DNA of 64,000 nt from Intestinimonas sp. (GCA_022653075.1 JALCSB010000002.1:101918-165917); one strand, 5' to 3'. Positions 1 through 8,667 are shown, numbered from the stretch's first letter. The notes: generated by a model not told the origin, from the letters alone. Numbers and translations are program-made.

Positions 1-472
1 CGGCCAGTTCAATCAATTCCGGCTTGGTCATGCGCTCCAGCTGCGCGGCGTCCAGGTGGCCGGTCACCATTTCAGGCTCTCCGGCGGCCTCCTGGCTACT
101 CTGCGTGTTGTCTTTCCCGTCGGTTGGTTCCTGTCCATCCTGCCCGTTTCCGTCTCCCTGTGTGCCGTTCTGGCTGTTTTCTGTGGGGGTGGCGGCCATG
201 CTGCGGATCTGCTCCGCCAGATTTTCCGCGCCCACAAAATTACCCGCGTCGTCCGTGATGGATACGCCCATCTCCCGCAGGGCGTCGGCTGCCTGCGTGT
301 CGGCGTCGGCCTTGGCTCCGGCGGGCTCCACCGCGTCGGAACCCGTCCACGCGACACTGCCGGCGGACAGCCACGCCTCCACCATTTTTCCGTCATATGC
401 GGGTACGGCGTCCCCGCGCGCATATGTCCGCCCCATGTACTGGATCGGACGCGCCGCGATCAGCTTTCTCAT
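1..472 (-). CDS. Phage head-region protein with C-terminal HeH/LEM-like motif (partial)
   Basis: The frame is open from an ATG at 472 to the left edge, so at least 157 residues are present and the C terminus is missing. A GGAGGGAAAGG ribosome binding site precedes the start. The N-terminal part (MRKLIAARPIQYMGRTY) resembles small proteins encoded just after the capsid genes in Clostridia phages. The middle is acidic, rich in Gln, Gly and Asn, and probably disordered. The visible end (LERMTKPELIELA) looks like the first helix of a HeH/LEM or Rho-N type helix-extended-loop-helix. It lies 15 bases downstream of the DUF2190 gene, so it belongs to the head operon. Its precise role in head completion is unknown. 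Confidence 0.7.
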   Translation of the reverse strand, partial: MRKLIAARPIQYMGRTYARGDAVPAYDGKMVEAWLSAGSVAWTGSDAVEPAGAKADADTQAADALREMGVSITDDAGNFVGAENLAEQIRSMAATPTENSQNGTQGDGNGQDGQEPTDGKDNTQSSQEAAGEPEMVTGHLDAAQLERMTKPELIELA

Positions 473-487
473 GTCCTTTCCCTCCGA

Positions 488-811
488 TCAGCCCAACAGT
501 TTGACCAGTACTGTGGTGTCGGCCTCCGCAGCCGCTTCCACCGCATAACCTGCGGGCGTGTTGTCGGTGGCGGTGGTGGTGATATTGTCGTTGGCGGCGT
601 CGTAATACACGGCGGCGCCCATGGTGACGGCCACAGCGGCCTTGTCCATCTCAAATACGCCCACCACATGGACCTGTCCGGTTTCATCGGCGGCAATATC
701 GGATCCGGCAATACCGATCCGGGTTGCCAGATTAACCACCGCGCCGTTTTCCACGGCGGTGGTCGGCGTATAGTCCAGGGTTTCACCCTTCTGCCAATAT
801 TTCGCATTCAT
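488..811 (-). CDS. DUF2190-family capsid decoration (cement) protein
   Basis: This 107-residue protein begins MNAKYWQKGETLDYTPTT and has the Gly/Val/Ala-rich beta pattern of DUF2190 proteins, which sit on the outer capsid lattice and stabilise it. The phrases GAVVNLATRIGIAG and GYAVEAAAEADTTVLVKLLG are typical of the family. It follows the major capsid gene by 23 bases, the place lambda gives to its head-completion and decoration genes. A good AGGAGG site lies upstream of the ATG. The family assignment comes from sequence pattern and gene order; the structural role is known for the family and inferred here. Confidence 0.75.
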   Translation of the reverse strand: MNAKYWQKGETLDYTPTTAVENGAVVNLATRIGIAGSDIAADETGQVHVVGVFEMDKAAVAVTMGAAVYYDAANDNITTTATDNTPAGYAVEAAAEADTTVLVKLLG

Positions 812-834
812 AGCTTTTACCTCCTGTTGAGTAT

Positions 835-2412
835 TTAAGAAATCACCACGCCGTTGTTGCGGGAAATGCCTCGGAAGTCAACGGCGGTAATGCCCCAATC
901 CAGCCAAATGTCCCACACATAGCCCAGCTGTCCGGGGATCTCGCTGCGGCGGATGGTGGGGGTCTCCTGGCCGTTCAGGTAATCGACCTGCAGACTCTTT
1001 GCATAGGACTTATCGCCCACCATGAACCAGGGTGCCGCATTGGTGCCGGACAGGGCGTTGATTGTCCCGTCCTCTACCACCTTGATCTGATCCTTGTACT
1101 GATACAGGGGATTGACCGCCTGGGTGTTCTCGGTGGTGTTCAGGGTGGGGCTGGACATGATCGTGGTCATAAGGAACTTGTAACCCACGGGCACGATGGT
1201 AAAGGCGGGTTGGACCATGATGGACTCCCCGAAAGGATCCTTCTGCAGCAGCATCTTCATCATAAGGGTCTGAATTGCCGCGTTGGATGGTTTGGTTCCG
1301 GTGTCGATCAGGTTGCCATGTGTGCTGTCAAACAGGCTCACGCCGTCGAAAATGGCGGGGTTGGTGACCAGAATGGTATAAACCTGCTTGTTGATCGTGC
1401 GCTTGGCGGCGGCGGCATACAGTCCGGGCACCTCGGTAATGAAACCAATGTCGTCATTGATGAACGCCTGCCGGCTCATGCTGAACTGGCGGCCATAGGT
1501 GTCAATCTTGCGCTGGGGCAGCAGGTCCGTCTGCGGTTTGTCGTGTTTCAGTTCTCCGTTTTCGCCCACCAGCAGGAACTCACCGGCGCCGCCGGCCAGA
1601 TAGCTGTGGTCTTTGGTCGGTTTGAAGTCCGTCACGCTGCCCTTGCTGGTCCACAGCTGGAACGTGGTGGGGACGTGCTGATACTGGTGTACGATGGTCT
1701 TTTTAATCGCGTTGTCCAGAATTGCGGGAAACGCAGCCGTGGGGTTGAAGAACTGGCGGCAGGCCATGTTCCAAAGATCGTCTTTGGACATACGCAGCAG
1801 GGAGGCAGGGCTTCCCAGGCCGTCCCGGCTCATGCACTCGATGGCCACATCCCGCAGGCTCATGCTCCGCATTTGTTCCGCATTTTCTGCGGGCCGCTCC
1901 ACGGGGACGCCCGCACGCATCAGCATAGAATCCACAGCTGCCTGGCGGAAATTGTCCGTTTCGTCTTCGTTCATTCGTGCGCCCACGGGGGTACCGTTTT
2001 GAATCAGGTATGTAACGGCTGCGGCCCGCACGTCTGTCATGCTGGTTCCGTTGCGGATATATTCCGACGGGTCCATACCCGTCTGTCGGCACAGGGCCAC
2101 AATGTCATTATTGCGCTGACGCTCCGCCACGATTGCCTGGCGGGTGGCGTCGTCACTTCCGGCAGGGGCGGGGGTTGCGCTGGGCACGGGAGAATTTTCA
2201 CCCGCTCCACGGTTGCCGTCGGCGGGAGGGGTTCCGCCCTCTGCACCGCCCTGGTCGCCCTCTCCATCTGCGGGCGGATTACTGCGGGCGGCGGTGATCA
2301 GGCTCTGGAGTTTGTCGAAACGGGCCTGCTGTTCGCGGGTCAGTCCCCGGCCCTCGTTGCGAGCCTGGTCTACCATCGCCTGCTGTTCCGCGATCATTTC
2401 CTGAATGGTCAT
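835..2412 (-). CDS. Phage major capsid protein with N-terminal scaffold-like segment
   Basis: The 525-residue product forms the prophage head shell. Residues 1-120 are acidic, helical and Pro/Gly-rich (MTIQEMIAEQQAMVDQARNE onward) and resemble the delta domain of HK97-fold capsids, which is removed by the prohead protease. Residues of about 180-525 match the major capsid of Mu-like and clostridial phages, with an AAKRTINKQVYTIL-like helix and a C-terminal DWGITAVDFRGISRNNG. The protease gene ends 6 bases upstream and the decoration gene follows 23 bases downstream, which is the canonical order. Length is somewhat above a simple HK97 capsid because of the long N-terminal segment. Confidence 0.85.
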   Translation of the reverse strand: MTIQEMIAEQQAMVDQARNEGRGLTREQQARFDKLQSLITAARSNPPADGEGDQGGAEGGTPPADGNRGAGENSPVPSATPAPAGSDDATRQAIVAERQRNNDIVALCRQTGMDPSEYIRNGTSMTDVRAAAVTYLIQNGTPVGARMNEDETDNFRQAAVDSMLMRAGVPVERPAENAEQMRSMSLRDVAIECMSRDGLGSPASLLRMSKDDLWNMACRQFFNPTAAFPAILDNAIKKTIVHQYQHVPTTFQLWTSKGSVTDFKPTKDHSYLAGGAGEFLLVGENGELKHDKPQTDLLPQRKIDTYGRQFSMSRQAFINDDIGFITEVPGLYAAAAKRTINKQVYTILVTNPAIFDGVSLFDSTHGNLIDTGTKPSNAAIQTLMMKMLLQKDPFGESIMVQPAFTIVPVGYKFLMTTIMSSPTLNTTENTQAVNPLYQYKDQIKVVEDGTINALSGTNAAPWFMVGDKSYAKSLQVDYLNGQETPTIRRSEIPGQLGYVWDIWLDWGITAVDFRGISRNNGVVIS

Positions 2413-2418
2413 GGCTTT

Positions 2419-3054
2419 TTACCTCCTAAAATTGTTTTGGTTAATCTGGATCTGCCGCTCATACATGGACAGGTCCGGTATGTCGTTCTGGCTGTCCGTT
2501 TCCGTTTCGGATCTACCCACACCCACGGTGGCGTCCGCCGGCACGGAGACAATGGACACCTCCAGCGGCGTCCATTTGCGGGCGATCTGGCACGGGCCTG
2601 TAAAACGCCCGTCTGCGCTGGTCTTTCCGGCCACCACCTCCTCCCAGGCGTCCACGTCATAGCGGACGGATGTGGTTTTCAGGGTTCCTGATTTGACCTT
2701 TCCGAAAATCTTTTCGGCGTCTTCATCGGTGTCAAATTCCACCTCCGCCATGCCCCGGTGGTTCTCCACCCAGGCGCGGATCACTTTGCCCACCACCTTG
2801 TCGGTGTTGTGGTTGAACAGGAGAACACCCACCGTGTTCAGGCGTTCCAGGTCCACCGCGCCGTCCGCATGGTCCAGGATCTCCATTCCGAACCAGCGGC
2901 GGTATGGCTCCTCGGAGGAAAAGCTGATCGTCCGCTTGCGGCTGTTTTCGTCGTCCGCCTGGCGGAAAAGGATCTGGCCCATGCTCCGGGTGCCGTGGTT
3001 GCGGTCATTTCCCTGGCTGGGTGCTAGTGTTCTGTTGGGCTGCTGTCGTTCCAT
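2419..3054 (-). CDS. Prohead (HK97-type) maturation protease
   Basis: This is a serine protease of the herpesvirus/HK97 prohead class (peptidase family U35/S78) that cleaves the capsid N termini during head maturation. The body from MGQILFRQ contains the expected catalytic His in VLLFNHNTD and the Ser in LKTTSVRYDV. The frame extends to an ATG at 3099, but the ATG at 3054 is preceded by a GGGGGGAG site and is the better start, giving about 211 residues. The 5' end overlaps the portal gene by 50 bases, so translation is probably coupled. It ends just before the capsid gene. Confidence 0.85.
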   Translation of the reverse strand: MERQQPNRTLAPSQGNDRNHGTRSMGQILFRQADDENSRKRTISFSSEEPYRRWFGMEILDHADGAVDLERLNTVGVLLFNHNTDKVVGKVIRAWVENHRGMAEVEFDTDEDAEKIFGKVKSGTLKTTSVRYDVDAWEEVVAGKTSADGRFTGPCQIARKWTPLEVSIVSVPADATVGVGRSETETDSQNDIPDLSMYERQIQINQNNFRR

Positions 3055-4495
3055 TTCCAAAAATGACTCCCCCCATCTCAATGCCGGCTTTGCGGCCATA
3101 TTTCAGGACCTCCGCCGTTTCGTCAACAGCGTCTTTCCAATCCTTGCCCTGCTCGGCGCAAATATCCTGGAATGTCTTTTGGCCGCTTTGCAGGGCGGTT
3201 TTATTCGCTGTGCTTTCCTTGGCCGGGTCGATCCATTTTTTCGGGACCTTAACCCAGGAATGTTCCAAGAAGTCCGCTTTTTTATCCCAAAATCCCGGCA
3301 TGTGGAACAGCCCGCAGAGATAACCGGAAATGATGAAATTTTCGTATACCTCGGACATGAATGCCGTCAGCATTTCTATGTCCTCCGCATAGGTGCTTTC
3401 ATCCTCGTTTGCGTTCTGTCTGGCGGAGGAATACGTGGCGCCGGTCATGTCCCGGCTGGTCGCTTCATAGGAAAGTCCCTGGCCCGCTCCGATCAGCCCC
3501 TGCTGGGTTTTCAGGAACGCCGTGGCGTCAGTGGCCGAACCCTTGGGGTCCACCACCTGGGCGTCGTCTCCCGCGTTCATTTCCATGATCATGCCAGGTC
3601 CCAGCTTCTTGCCGGCATAGTCCACCTGTCCGTCCACCTGCCGGATGCTCCCGCGTCCAATTCCGCCGGTTGGCAGCGTCTTTTTGATAAAAACGGACAG
3701 GCAGGCCGCGATCCGCTCCTTGACCGAAACGGCGGTAATAAACTCGTTGGTGTCCCGGATCCGGGTGATGGTCGGGGCCATGTCAGACATTTCCCGCAGC
3801 TGGCTGGGGCGGTGCTTCGTCTTGTAGAAATACACATACTTAGCCTCGATATATACCGGGTCCAAAAGGCGCCATCCCTCTATATCGTATTGCCGGATCC
3901 AGTAGCCCACAGCGCGTCGGTATTTGTTGTACTCAATGCCGCCCACAACCCGGTTTCCCGGTGTCTTTGGGGTGGTTTGCGTGGCGTCCAGTTCGTCCAC
4001 TTCCAGGGATTGCAGCTTGAACGGGACCACGCCGCCCGGCGTGTAACGGTATAGAAACAGCAGGCCACCGTCCACCTTTTTCCGCTCCACCGCCATGCGC
4101 AGAATTTGATTGAAAGACTGTTCCCCGGTCACGTCGCAGTTTCTGGCCTTACACCACTGTTTCCATGCCCGTTCAATTTGTTTGTTCAGTTTATCGTCTC
4201 CGGACCTGGCCCGCAGGGTGTATCCTTTGCCCACCACATTGCGCTTGTAGGCGTGGATCACAGACTGGGCAATATCGCTGTTTCGCTCTAAGTCTCTGGA
4301 TCTGGCCCGGACCACATCCCGGCTGTTCCGGTCCGTAAGTTCCGCGCTGTCGTTATGGACGCGCCACCCGGCGTTGATCCGCCCGTAGCTGGCCGCGTCA
4401 TATTCCCGGACGGCCTCCAATCCCTGCCGCCACAGTTCCCGCTCATAGGCCCGGCGCGGGGAGACGGCGGCGATCATGTTTTCTAAAAATTCCAT
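3005..4495 (-). CDS. Phage portal protein (lambda gpB family)
   Basis: The product (about 496 residues) would form the dodecameric DNA-entry vertex of the prohead. It matches the lambda-type portal family: RSRDLERNSDIAQSVIHAYKRNVVG near the N terminus, an LRMAVERKKVDGGLLFLYRY core, and YSSARQNANEDESTYAED near residue 390. The frame runs up to 4549, but the ATG at 4495 has a GGGAGG site eight bases upstream and is preferred. It begins 4 bases after the gpW-like gene stops and overlaps the protease gene at its 3' end. The N-W-B-C order of lambda heads is thus conserved. Confidence 0.9.
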   Translation of the reverse strand: MEFLENMIAAVSPRRAYERELWRQGLEAVREYDAASYGRINAGWRVHNDSAELTDRNSRDVVRARSRDLERNSDIAQSVIHAYKRNVVGKGYTLRARSGDDKLNKQIERAWKQWCKARNCDVTGEQSFNQILRMAVERKKVDGGLLFLYRYTPGGVVPFKLQSLEVDELDATQTTPKTPGNRVVGGIEYNKYRRAVGYWIRQYDIEGWRLLDPVYIEAKYVYFYKTKHRPSQLREMSDMAPTITRIRDTNEFITAVSVKERIAACLSVFIKKTLPTGGIGRGSIRQVDGQVDYAGKKLGPGMIMEMNAGDDAQVVDPKGSATDATAFLKTQQGLIGAGQGLSYEATSRDMTGATYSSARQNANEDESTYAEDIEMLTAFMSEVYENFIISGYLCGLFHMPGFWDKKADFLEHSWVKVPKKWIDPAKESTANKTALQSGQKTFQDICAEQGKDWKDAVDETAEVLKYGRKAGIEMGGVIFGNGTTAAQQNTSTQPGK

Positions 4496-4499
4496 GGGA

Positions 4500-4727
4500 T
4501 TACCTCCCGTCAAAGAACGCCACATAGGTACGCCCCAGCAGCCCGGCATCGTTCTCTGCCGTCAGCTGTGCCTCCAGGTCGTCCCGCATGGATTTGAGCA
4601 TGGCAAGATCGGCCCGCGTCAGGGACCGGCTGCCGATTTTATAGCTTTGTCCGCCTGCTAAAACGGTGGAAATGGCGGTGTTGACCTGCTCCAACAATTC
4701 CGCAGGTTGTATGGTTTCTTCGCTCAT
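4500..4727 (-). CDS. gpW-like head-tail joining protein
   Basis: This 75-residue protein lies between the large terminase and portal genes, exactly where lambda gene W sits. It is alpha-helical with a central beta hairpin signature (QSYKIGSRSLTRADLAMLKS) like gpW, which plugs the head before tail attachment. It ends LLGRTYVAFFDGR. An AGGAGG-like site (GGAGGCC) precedes the ATG. The spacing to the portal start is only 4 bases. Family assignment rests on size, gene order and the SYKIGSRSLTRADL motif, and is likely but not certain. Confidence 0.75.
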   Translation of the reverse strand: MSEETIQPAELLEQVNTAISTVLAGGQSYKIGSRSLTRADLAMLKSMRDDLEAQLTAENDAGLLGRTYVAFFDGR

Positions 4728-4835
4728 ATTGGCCTCCTTGGTTATTGAGGATTCTCCTCTAATGCAGTTATTGTTTTCTGAAAGTTAGAATACAAAGTCG
4801 ATTTAGTAATGATATAATTATCCTAAATACAGAAA

Positions 4836-5534
4836 ATGGGGGATGTTACAGTGGCTATCAATCCATACAGATACTTAACCTACGAGGGTGAAGAATGTGT
4901 TGAGTTTGAGACAGTCGGCAAAAACAAATTTAAAGTGATAGTTGATAAAAAATGTTGGGATGAATATTTGTCAAATTACTCTTGGACAGCAATAATTTCA
5001 AAATCAAGAGTGAATGTAAAAACGAGTATTAATAAACAGTCTCAAAGGATATGGCGTTTAATTATTGAACATGAGAAGGAAGAAATAGACTATTGGGGAA
5101 GTACAATAGACCATGAAAACAATAATCCGTTAGACAACCGGCTTTCTAATCTCCGGATATTCAACACTTCTCTTTTAAATACGACCAACGTTTCCAGCAA
5201 ATATAAAAAGTCTGACATGCAGTACATTCACAAGCAAGGGCGTCCGAAGATAGTCGGCTATAAGGTTCACTATAATTTAGGAGGCAAAACTTTCTATAAA
5301 AATTTCAGCATTCGTGACTATGGTTCAGAAGAAGCTGCTTTGTCGGCAGCAAAACAATATAGAGATAATGTTGTTTTGAAATCTAGGGAAAAAACGATTA
5401 ATGATTTAGTTAAAAAGTGTCGAGATGTCGAATTTGAAAGGGGTCTGAAGAATAAAATTCAAGCAAGTGAAATAGACGAAATTATAAAAATTCTAAAAAA
5501 ATACGGTTTTATAGCCAATCATTACTCTGGCTGA
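4836..5534 (+). CDS. HNH homing endonuclease with AP2-like DNA-binding region
   Basis: The 232-residue product carries an HNH_3/NUMOD-like nuclease core around residues 85-110 (TIDHENNNPLDNRLSNLRI), with the His-Asn-Asn pattern. A later segment around residues 145-180 (GYKVHYNLGGKTFYKNFS) resembles an AP2-like DNA-binding domain. It is encoded on the opposite strand to the surrounding head genes, is clearly AT-richer than them, and its 3' end overlaps the 3' end of the terminase gene by 26 bases. A TATAAT lies at 4813-4818. The ATG at 4836 has no good ribosome site, so the GTG at 4851, preceded by GGGGGAT, may be the true start. It looks like a free-standing selfish endonuclease. Confidence 0.85.
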   Translation: MGDVTVAINPYRYLTYEGEECVEFETVGKNKFKVIVDKKCWDEYLSNYSWTAIISKSRVNVKTSINKQSQRIWRLIIEHEKEEIDYWGSTIDHENNNPLDNRLSNLRIFNTSLLNTTNVSSKYKKSDMQYIHKQGRPKIVGYKVHYNLGGKTFYKNFSIRDYGSEEAALSAAKQYRDNVVLKSREKTINDLVKKCRDVEFERGLKNKIQASEIDEIIKILKKYGFIANHYSG

Positions 5535-7356
5535 TCCAGTTTTCTTCCTGGCCCTGCGGCGCGGGCGCCGGGGCCGTTTGCTTTTTGACCTCCTGGGCCT
5601 TTTCTTCCGTCTGGTTTTGCAAAAACAGGGAACGTACTTCCAGCACATCGGCGGCTGCCGCCGCGTATACTTCACAGTCCAGGTAATGGTTGTCAGCATG
5701 GGAAGATTTCAGCGTCCAATGCTGAACTTCTTTTCCGCCGGCCCGCTCGGTGATCTTATGCTCGGCGGTGACCTGCTCGGCATATTCCAGATCACAGCCC
5801 TGATAAACCATCCAGGAGCCGGTGCCGTTTGGCTTTCGCATACGGGCGGCGATCATGTCCTTGTATTTTCCGCCGTCTACCAGCACCAGCTGCATTCCGT
5901 TGGCTTGGCTTCCGGCTTTGTCTATCGTGGAAATTCTGTAATAGCCTTGCAGGGAGGAGGATGATCCCTTGCAGGGCCGCGCCCAGTCCGCGTTGATCAG
6001 GCAGAACTCATAAACCGCGTCAGTTTGATCTCCGCTGTCCACCAACGCCAGATTGACAACCATCTTTTCTCCGTTCGGGTGTGAAAATTCTGCGTTCATG
6101 ATTTTTTCCACCTCTCCGAAAGAAAGGGCCTGCCCATGCGCTATGTTCTGTGAAGTGAGATAATCACCCCATGCCCGGATGGTCCAGTACAGGCAATTTT
6201 CCTGCACGTCCACGCCCGCCGTGATCAGCTTGGTCCATGGCGGCAGGGTCCACTCCGCCGCATCGGTCTGGCGCTCCATTACCATCTCAGCATTGGTTTT
6301 TAGCTTTGTATCTTCCCAAGGTTCAGCGAGCCATGAGTTGACGAAATTGTGGAGTAAGTCCGGGTCGTCCTTGGATCTCATGAACTCCCGCGCAATATCA
6401 GAAAATCTTGTGAAGGGGGAATATAGGGTGTTCATCCAAAACGCGACACTCTTGGGGTGCTGACTGGTCTGGCGTACCGCTTGCCAGCGCCCACCGCGCA
6501 GCATTTTCCCCTTGTCCTGGTCGGTAATCACGCAGCCACACGCCTGGCAAGCATAGGCGGCCATTTCCGCCCGGTCGGTGTTTTCCGGCACGTCGTCCTT
6601 GCTGGGCCACTTGATTTGCGCGAATTTCAGTTCGATAAACTGGCCGCAATGTGGGCAGGGCACAAAATAGTGCTTTTCCACCTCTGCCGCCTCTTTGGCT
6701 TTCCAAATGTGTCCGGTTTTCAGGGTAGGGGTGGATGTCATAAAGATCTTTCGGTCAAAAAATGTCTTGGTGCGCTCCCGCGCAAGGGAAACCGGATCCG
6801 CCTCTTTTTTTGAGGCGCCGGGGTATTTGTCCACTTCATCCAAAAATAGATTTTTGATCGGCTTGCTGGAAAGGTCTGCCGGGCTGTTGGCTCCCGTCAG
6901 GTATAGCCACATGTCCCGGAATTTTAGGGCCAGCTTTTTACTTTCGCTTTCCCTGAATTTTTCCGCCATGTCCGGGTTGCTCTTGATCATGGGTACCAGG
7001 CGGGTTTCGGATGTGCTTTCCGCCAGATCGTCCGACGGGTACACCACCATGGTGGGGGCCGGGTCTTGGTCGATCAGGCTGCCGATCATGTTTTCCATGG
7101 CGGTGGTGCCGCCCACCTGGGTGGGCTTGACGTAAATAATTTCCTCAATCATGTCGTCGGAAAAGGCGTCCATGATCTCCACTAGATACGGGGTCACGTC
7201 GTTTCTCCATGCCCCTGGCATGGCTGAAATGGTCAGGATCCGCTTGTTCTCTGCCCACACTGAAACCGGTAGTTGCTTTGTGGGTCGTAAAACCTGGACG
7301 GCCTTATAGATCCAGGAGGGGACTATGTACGGCTCCACGGTGAATTTCTTTTTCAC
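5509..7356 (-). CDS. terL: Phage terminase large subunit (lambda gpA family)
   Basis: The 615-residue product is the motor that packages DNA into the prohead and cuts the genome ends. The ATPase domain shows a Walker A-like KPTQVGGTT near residue 78 and Walker B NLFLDEVDKYP near residue 170. A zinc-ribbon insertion follows (CPHC at 234-237 and CQACGC at 270-275). The C-terminal half is the nuclease domain, with an AGVDVQENCLYWTIRAWG strand. This arrangement is that of the GpA terminase family (PF05876), which acts on cos-type phages. The gene overlaps the small subunit by 4 bases (ATGA). Its last residues overlap the convergent HNH gene, yet the frame appears intact. Confidence 0.93.
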   Translation of the reverse strand: MKKKFTVEPYIVPSWIYKAVQVLRPTKQLPVSVWAENKRILTISAMPGAWRNDVTPYLVEIMDAFSDDMIEEIIYVKPTQVGGTTAMENMIGSLIDQDPAPTMVVYPSDDLAESTSETRLVPMIKSNPDMAEKFRESESKKLALKFRDMWLYLTGANSPADLSSKPIKNLFLDEVDKYPGASKKEADPVSLARERTKTFFDRKIFMTSTPTLKTGHIWKAKEAAEVEKHYFVPCPHCGQFIELKFAQIKWPSKDDVPENTDRAEMAAYACQACGCVITDQDKGKMLRGGRWQAVRQTSQHPKSVAFWMNTLYSPFTRFSDIAREFMRSKDDPDLLHNFVNSWLAEPWEDTKLKTNAEMVMERQTDAAEWTLPPWTKLITAGVDVQENCLYWTIRAWGDYLTSQNIAHGQALSFGEVEKIMNAEFSHPNGEKMVVNLALVDSGDQTDAVYEFCLINADWARPCKGSSSSLQGYYRISTIDKAGSQANGMQLVLVDGGKYKDMIAARMRKPNGTGSWMVYQGCDLEYAEQVTAEHKITERAGGKEVQHWTLKSSHADNHYLDCEVYAAAAADVLEVRSLFLQNQTEEKAQEVKKQTAPAPAPQGQEENWISQSNDWL

Positions 7357-8051
7357 GGTGTTTCCGCCTCCTCCAGCTGTTCCACCGCCGCGCCCGCATA
7401 GGCGGCCAGCATGGTGTCCAGTTCCTTGCCCATGGATTTTTTCAGCACCCGAACCGTCACCGGATCAGCGTTGCCTGCCAGGGCACCAACGGCGCGGGGT
7501 GGGATATTCTTGGTGAATTTCTTAAATGCAGCCATAAACTCCGCCAGTTCCTCGGTTGCCTGCTCGGCTGATATGTATTTTCCCTCCGCTATGGCGGTTT
7601 TGAGGCGGTGGAGTTGCCCCTGGCTTTCTTTCAGTTCAACCTCCGCCTCCAGCTTTTTCAGGTTCAACTCCGCCGTACGGCTGTTCTCGCCTGTTTCCTG
7701 GGCTTTGGCCTCCACATGGGCAATGTATTTCTGTACGGTTTCGCAGGTCCGGTATTTCCGCGCCCCTCCGCCCGGTGGGATCTCGGTTTCCAGGACGCCC
7801 TCCTGGGTCAGCTGTTGGATCCGGCGGACGCCCTTTCCCAGCAGTTTGGAGATCGCCGTTGCATTTGCCCACTCTGGCGGCGTCCCCGTTAATACCGCCG
7901 GCTTTTCCGTTTTCGCAGCCTTTTTTGCCTGTTTTTTCGTCCTCTCCGCCACCGGCAGCACCCCCTTTTCTGCCCTGGCTGGTCCCCCGGCGCGGAGGCC
8001 TCGCCGGTTTCGCTTTTCCGGTTTTGGGTGATTTCGCTTTTTCGTCCTCAT
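7353..8051 (-). CDS. terS: Terminase small subunit (Nu1-like)
   Basis: This 232-residue protein probably recognises the packaging site and delivers DNA to TerL. The first 50 residues are Lys/Arg-rich, possibly non-specific DNA contacts. A winged-helix/MerR-like segment follows (NATAISKLLGKGVRRIQQLTQ at about 63-83), then a long helical region (EAEVELKESQGQLHRLKTAI) that would form the oligomerisation core, as in Nu1-like subunits. The stop overlaps the TerL start by 4 bases. Function follows from gene order and the winged-helix plus coiled-coil layout. Confidence 0.8.
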   Translation of the reverse strand: MRTKKRNHPKPEKRNRRGLRAGGPARAEKGVLPVAERTKKQAKKAAKTEKPAVLTGTPPEWANATAISKLLGKGVRRIQQLTQEGVLETEIPPGGGARKYRTCETVQKYIAHVEAKAQETGENSRTAELNLKKLEAEVELKESQGQLHRLKTAIAEGKYISAEQATEELAEFMAAFKKFTKNIPPRAVGALAGNADPVTVRVLKKSMGKELDTMLAAYAGAAVEQLEEAETP

Positions 8052-8232
8052 TTCTTTTTCGCTTATACCCCCAAAGGGGGGTATAATTTTTGCCGTGCTT
8101 TTTCCAAAACGTAACGTAACAGCCCTAAAATTTTTCTATCTCACAGAGGAAATTCCCGGGCGTTCCTCGCCCCGCATGTCCATTACCCCTAGGGAGGACC
8201 CAATAGGGGGGGATGGATGCTGTTAAGGGAAT

Positions 8233-8268
8233 GCCCATGGCCACCCCTCTGCAAAGGCGGCCATGGGC
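8233..8268. repeat. Perfect 10-bp inverted repeat (GCCCATGGCC / GGCCATGGGC)
   Basis: The arms at 8233-8242 and 8259-8268 are exact reverse complements around a 16-base spacer. The spacer itself reads CCCCTCTGCAAAGGC, a form reminiscent of dispersed extragenic palindromes in Clostridia. It may be a dispersed repeat, a protein-binding site for TerS, or an RNA hairpin. Confidence 0.7.
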
Positions 8269-8377
8269 TTGGATGGTTTGGGCTGGTCTGTGCGTTTCTT
8301 ACACGCATAGAACAGGGTGAAAGGAGGAAAGCCCCTGTGGCACATTCCACCAGCCCATGGTGTGAAATCTGCATAAA

Positions 8378-8410
8378 AAAATCAGTATGTACAATTCACA
8401 TACTGATTTT
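8378..8410 (-). terminator. Rho-independent terminator (minus strand)
   Basis: A perfect 13-bp stem (AAAATCAGTATGT with its complement) encloses a 7-base loop. On the minus strand it is followed by a run of seven T. It lies 49 bases downstream of the XRE gene stop and would end the early phage transcript before the late terminase genes. Confidence 0.8.
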
Positions 8411-8458
8411 CTCATAGATGTAATTTTTCTTGCCCCTTTTAAGGGGCGTTTTGATAAT

Positions 8459-8665
8459 TTAATAATTCGTTCTTCCAACCAGAAAGTCTATGGAAACCTC
8501 AAAGTAATCCGCAATGGCGATTAAAGCGGCAGCGTTTGGCGTTGCTTCTCCTCGTTCATATCGCCTTATTGCATCCTGCGGCAACCCGCATAACTCTGAT
8601 ACGGTACGGCGGCTTTTGTGTTGTCGCTCCCTAAGCCGCTGGAGACGTTCCGGGAAATTGTCCAT
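8459..8665 (-). CDS. XRE/Cro-family helix-turn-helix regulator
   Basis: The 68-residue protein is almost entirely one HTH_3 domain: RLQRLRERQHKSRRTVSELCG, then DAIRRYERGEATPNAAALIAIADYF, ending SIDFLVGRTNY. The family binds operator DNA as a dimer. The gene is last in the early minus-strand operon, 2 bases after the DUF1064 gene, and a terminator follows. Its place between early and late genes fits a role in the switch to late expression, but that is inference. It is distinct from the CI-like repressor at 17.9 kb. Confidence 0.85.
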   Translation of the reverse strand: MDNFPERLQRLRERQHKSRRTVSELCGLPQDAIRRYERGEATPNAAALIAIADYFEVSIDFLVGRTNY

Positions 8666-8667
8666 TT

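Larger units (their letters stand above)
8052..8458. other. Intergenic region upstream of terS, candidate packaging (cos) region
   Basis: No supported gene lies in these 407 bases. Short frames here are low-complexity and overlap palindromes. The position directly upstream of terS is where lambda-type phages carry cos. The stretch holds a GC-rich palindrome (8233-8268), a terminator-like hairpin (8378-8410) and a smaller palindrome with arms GCCCCTT and AAGGGGC (8432-8447). Calling it cos is inference from gene order only; no cohesive-end motif can be verified. Confidence 0.4.

Noticed and set aside
56..838. Long plus-strand frame in the head-gene region
   Set aside because: It is opposite to well supported capsid-region genes and encodes an improbable Gly/His/Arg-rich product.
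1210..2691. 493-residue plus-strand frame
   Set aside because: It is a shadow of the capsid and protease genes, whose products match known families.
2672..4054. 460-residue plus-strand frame
   Set aside because: It is a shadow of the portal and protease genes.
8189..8417. Short frames in the terS upstream region
   Set aside because: They translate palindromic repeats in low-complexity form and lack ribosome sites.
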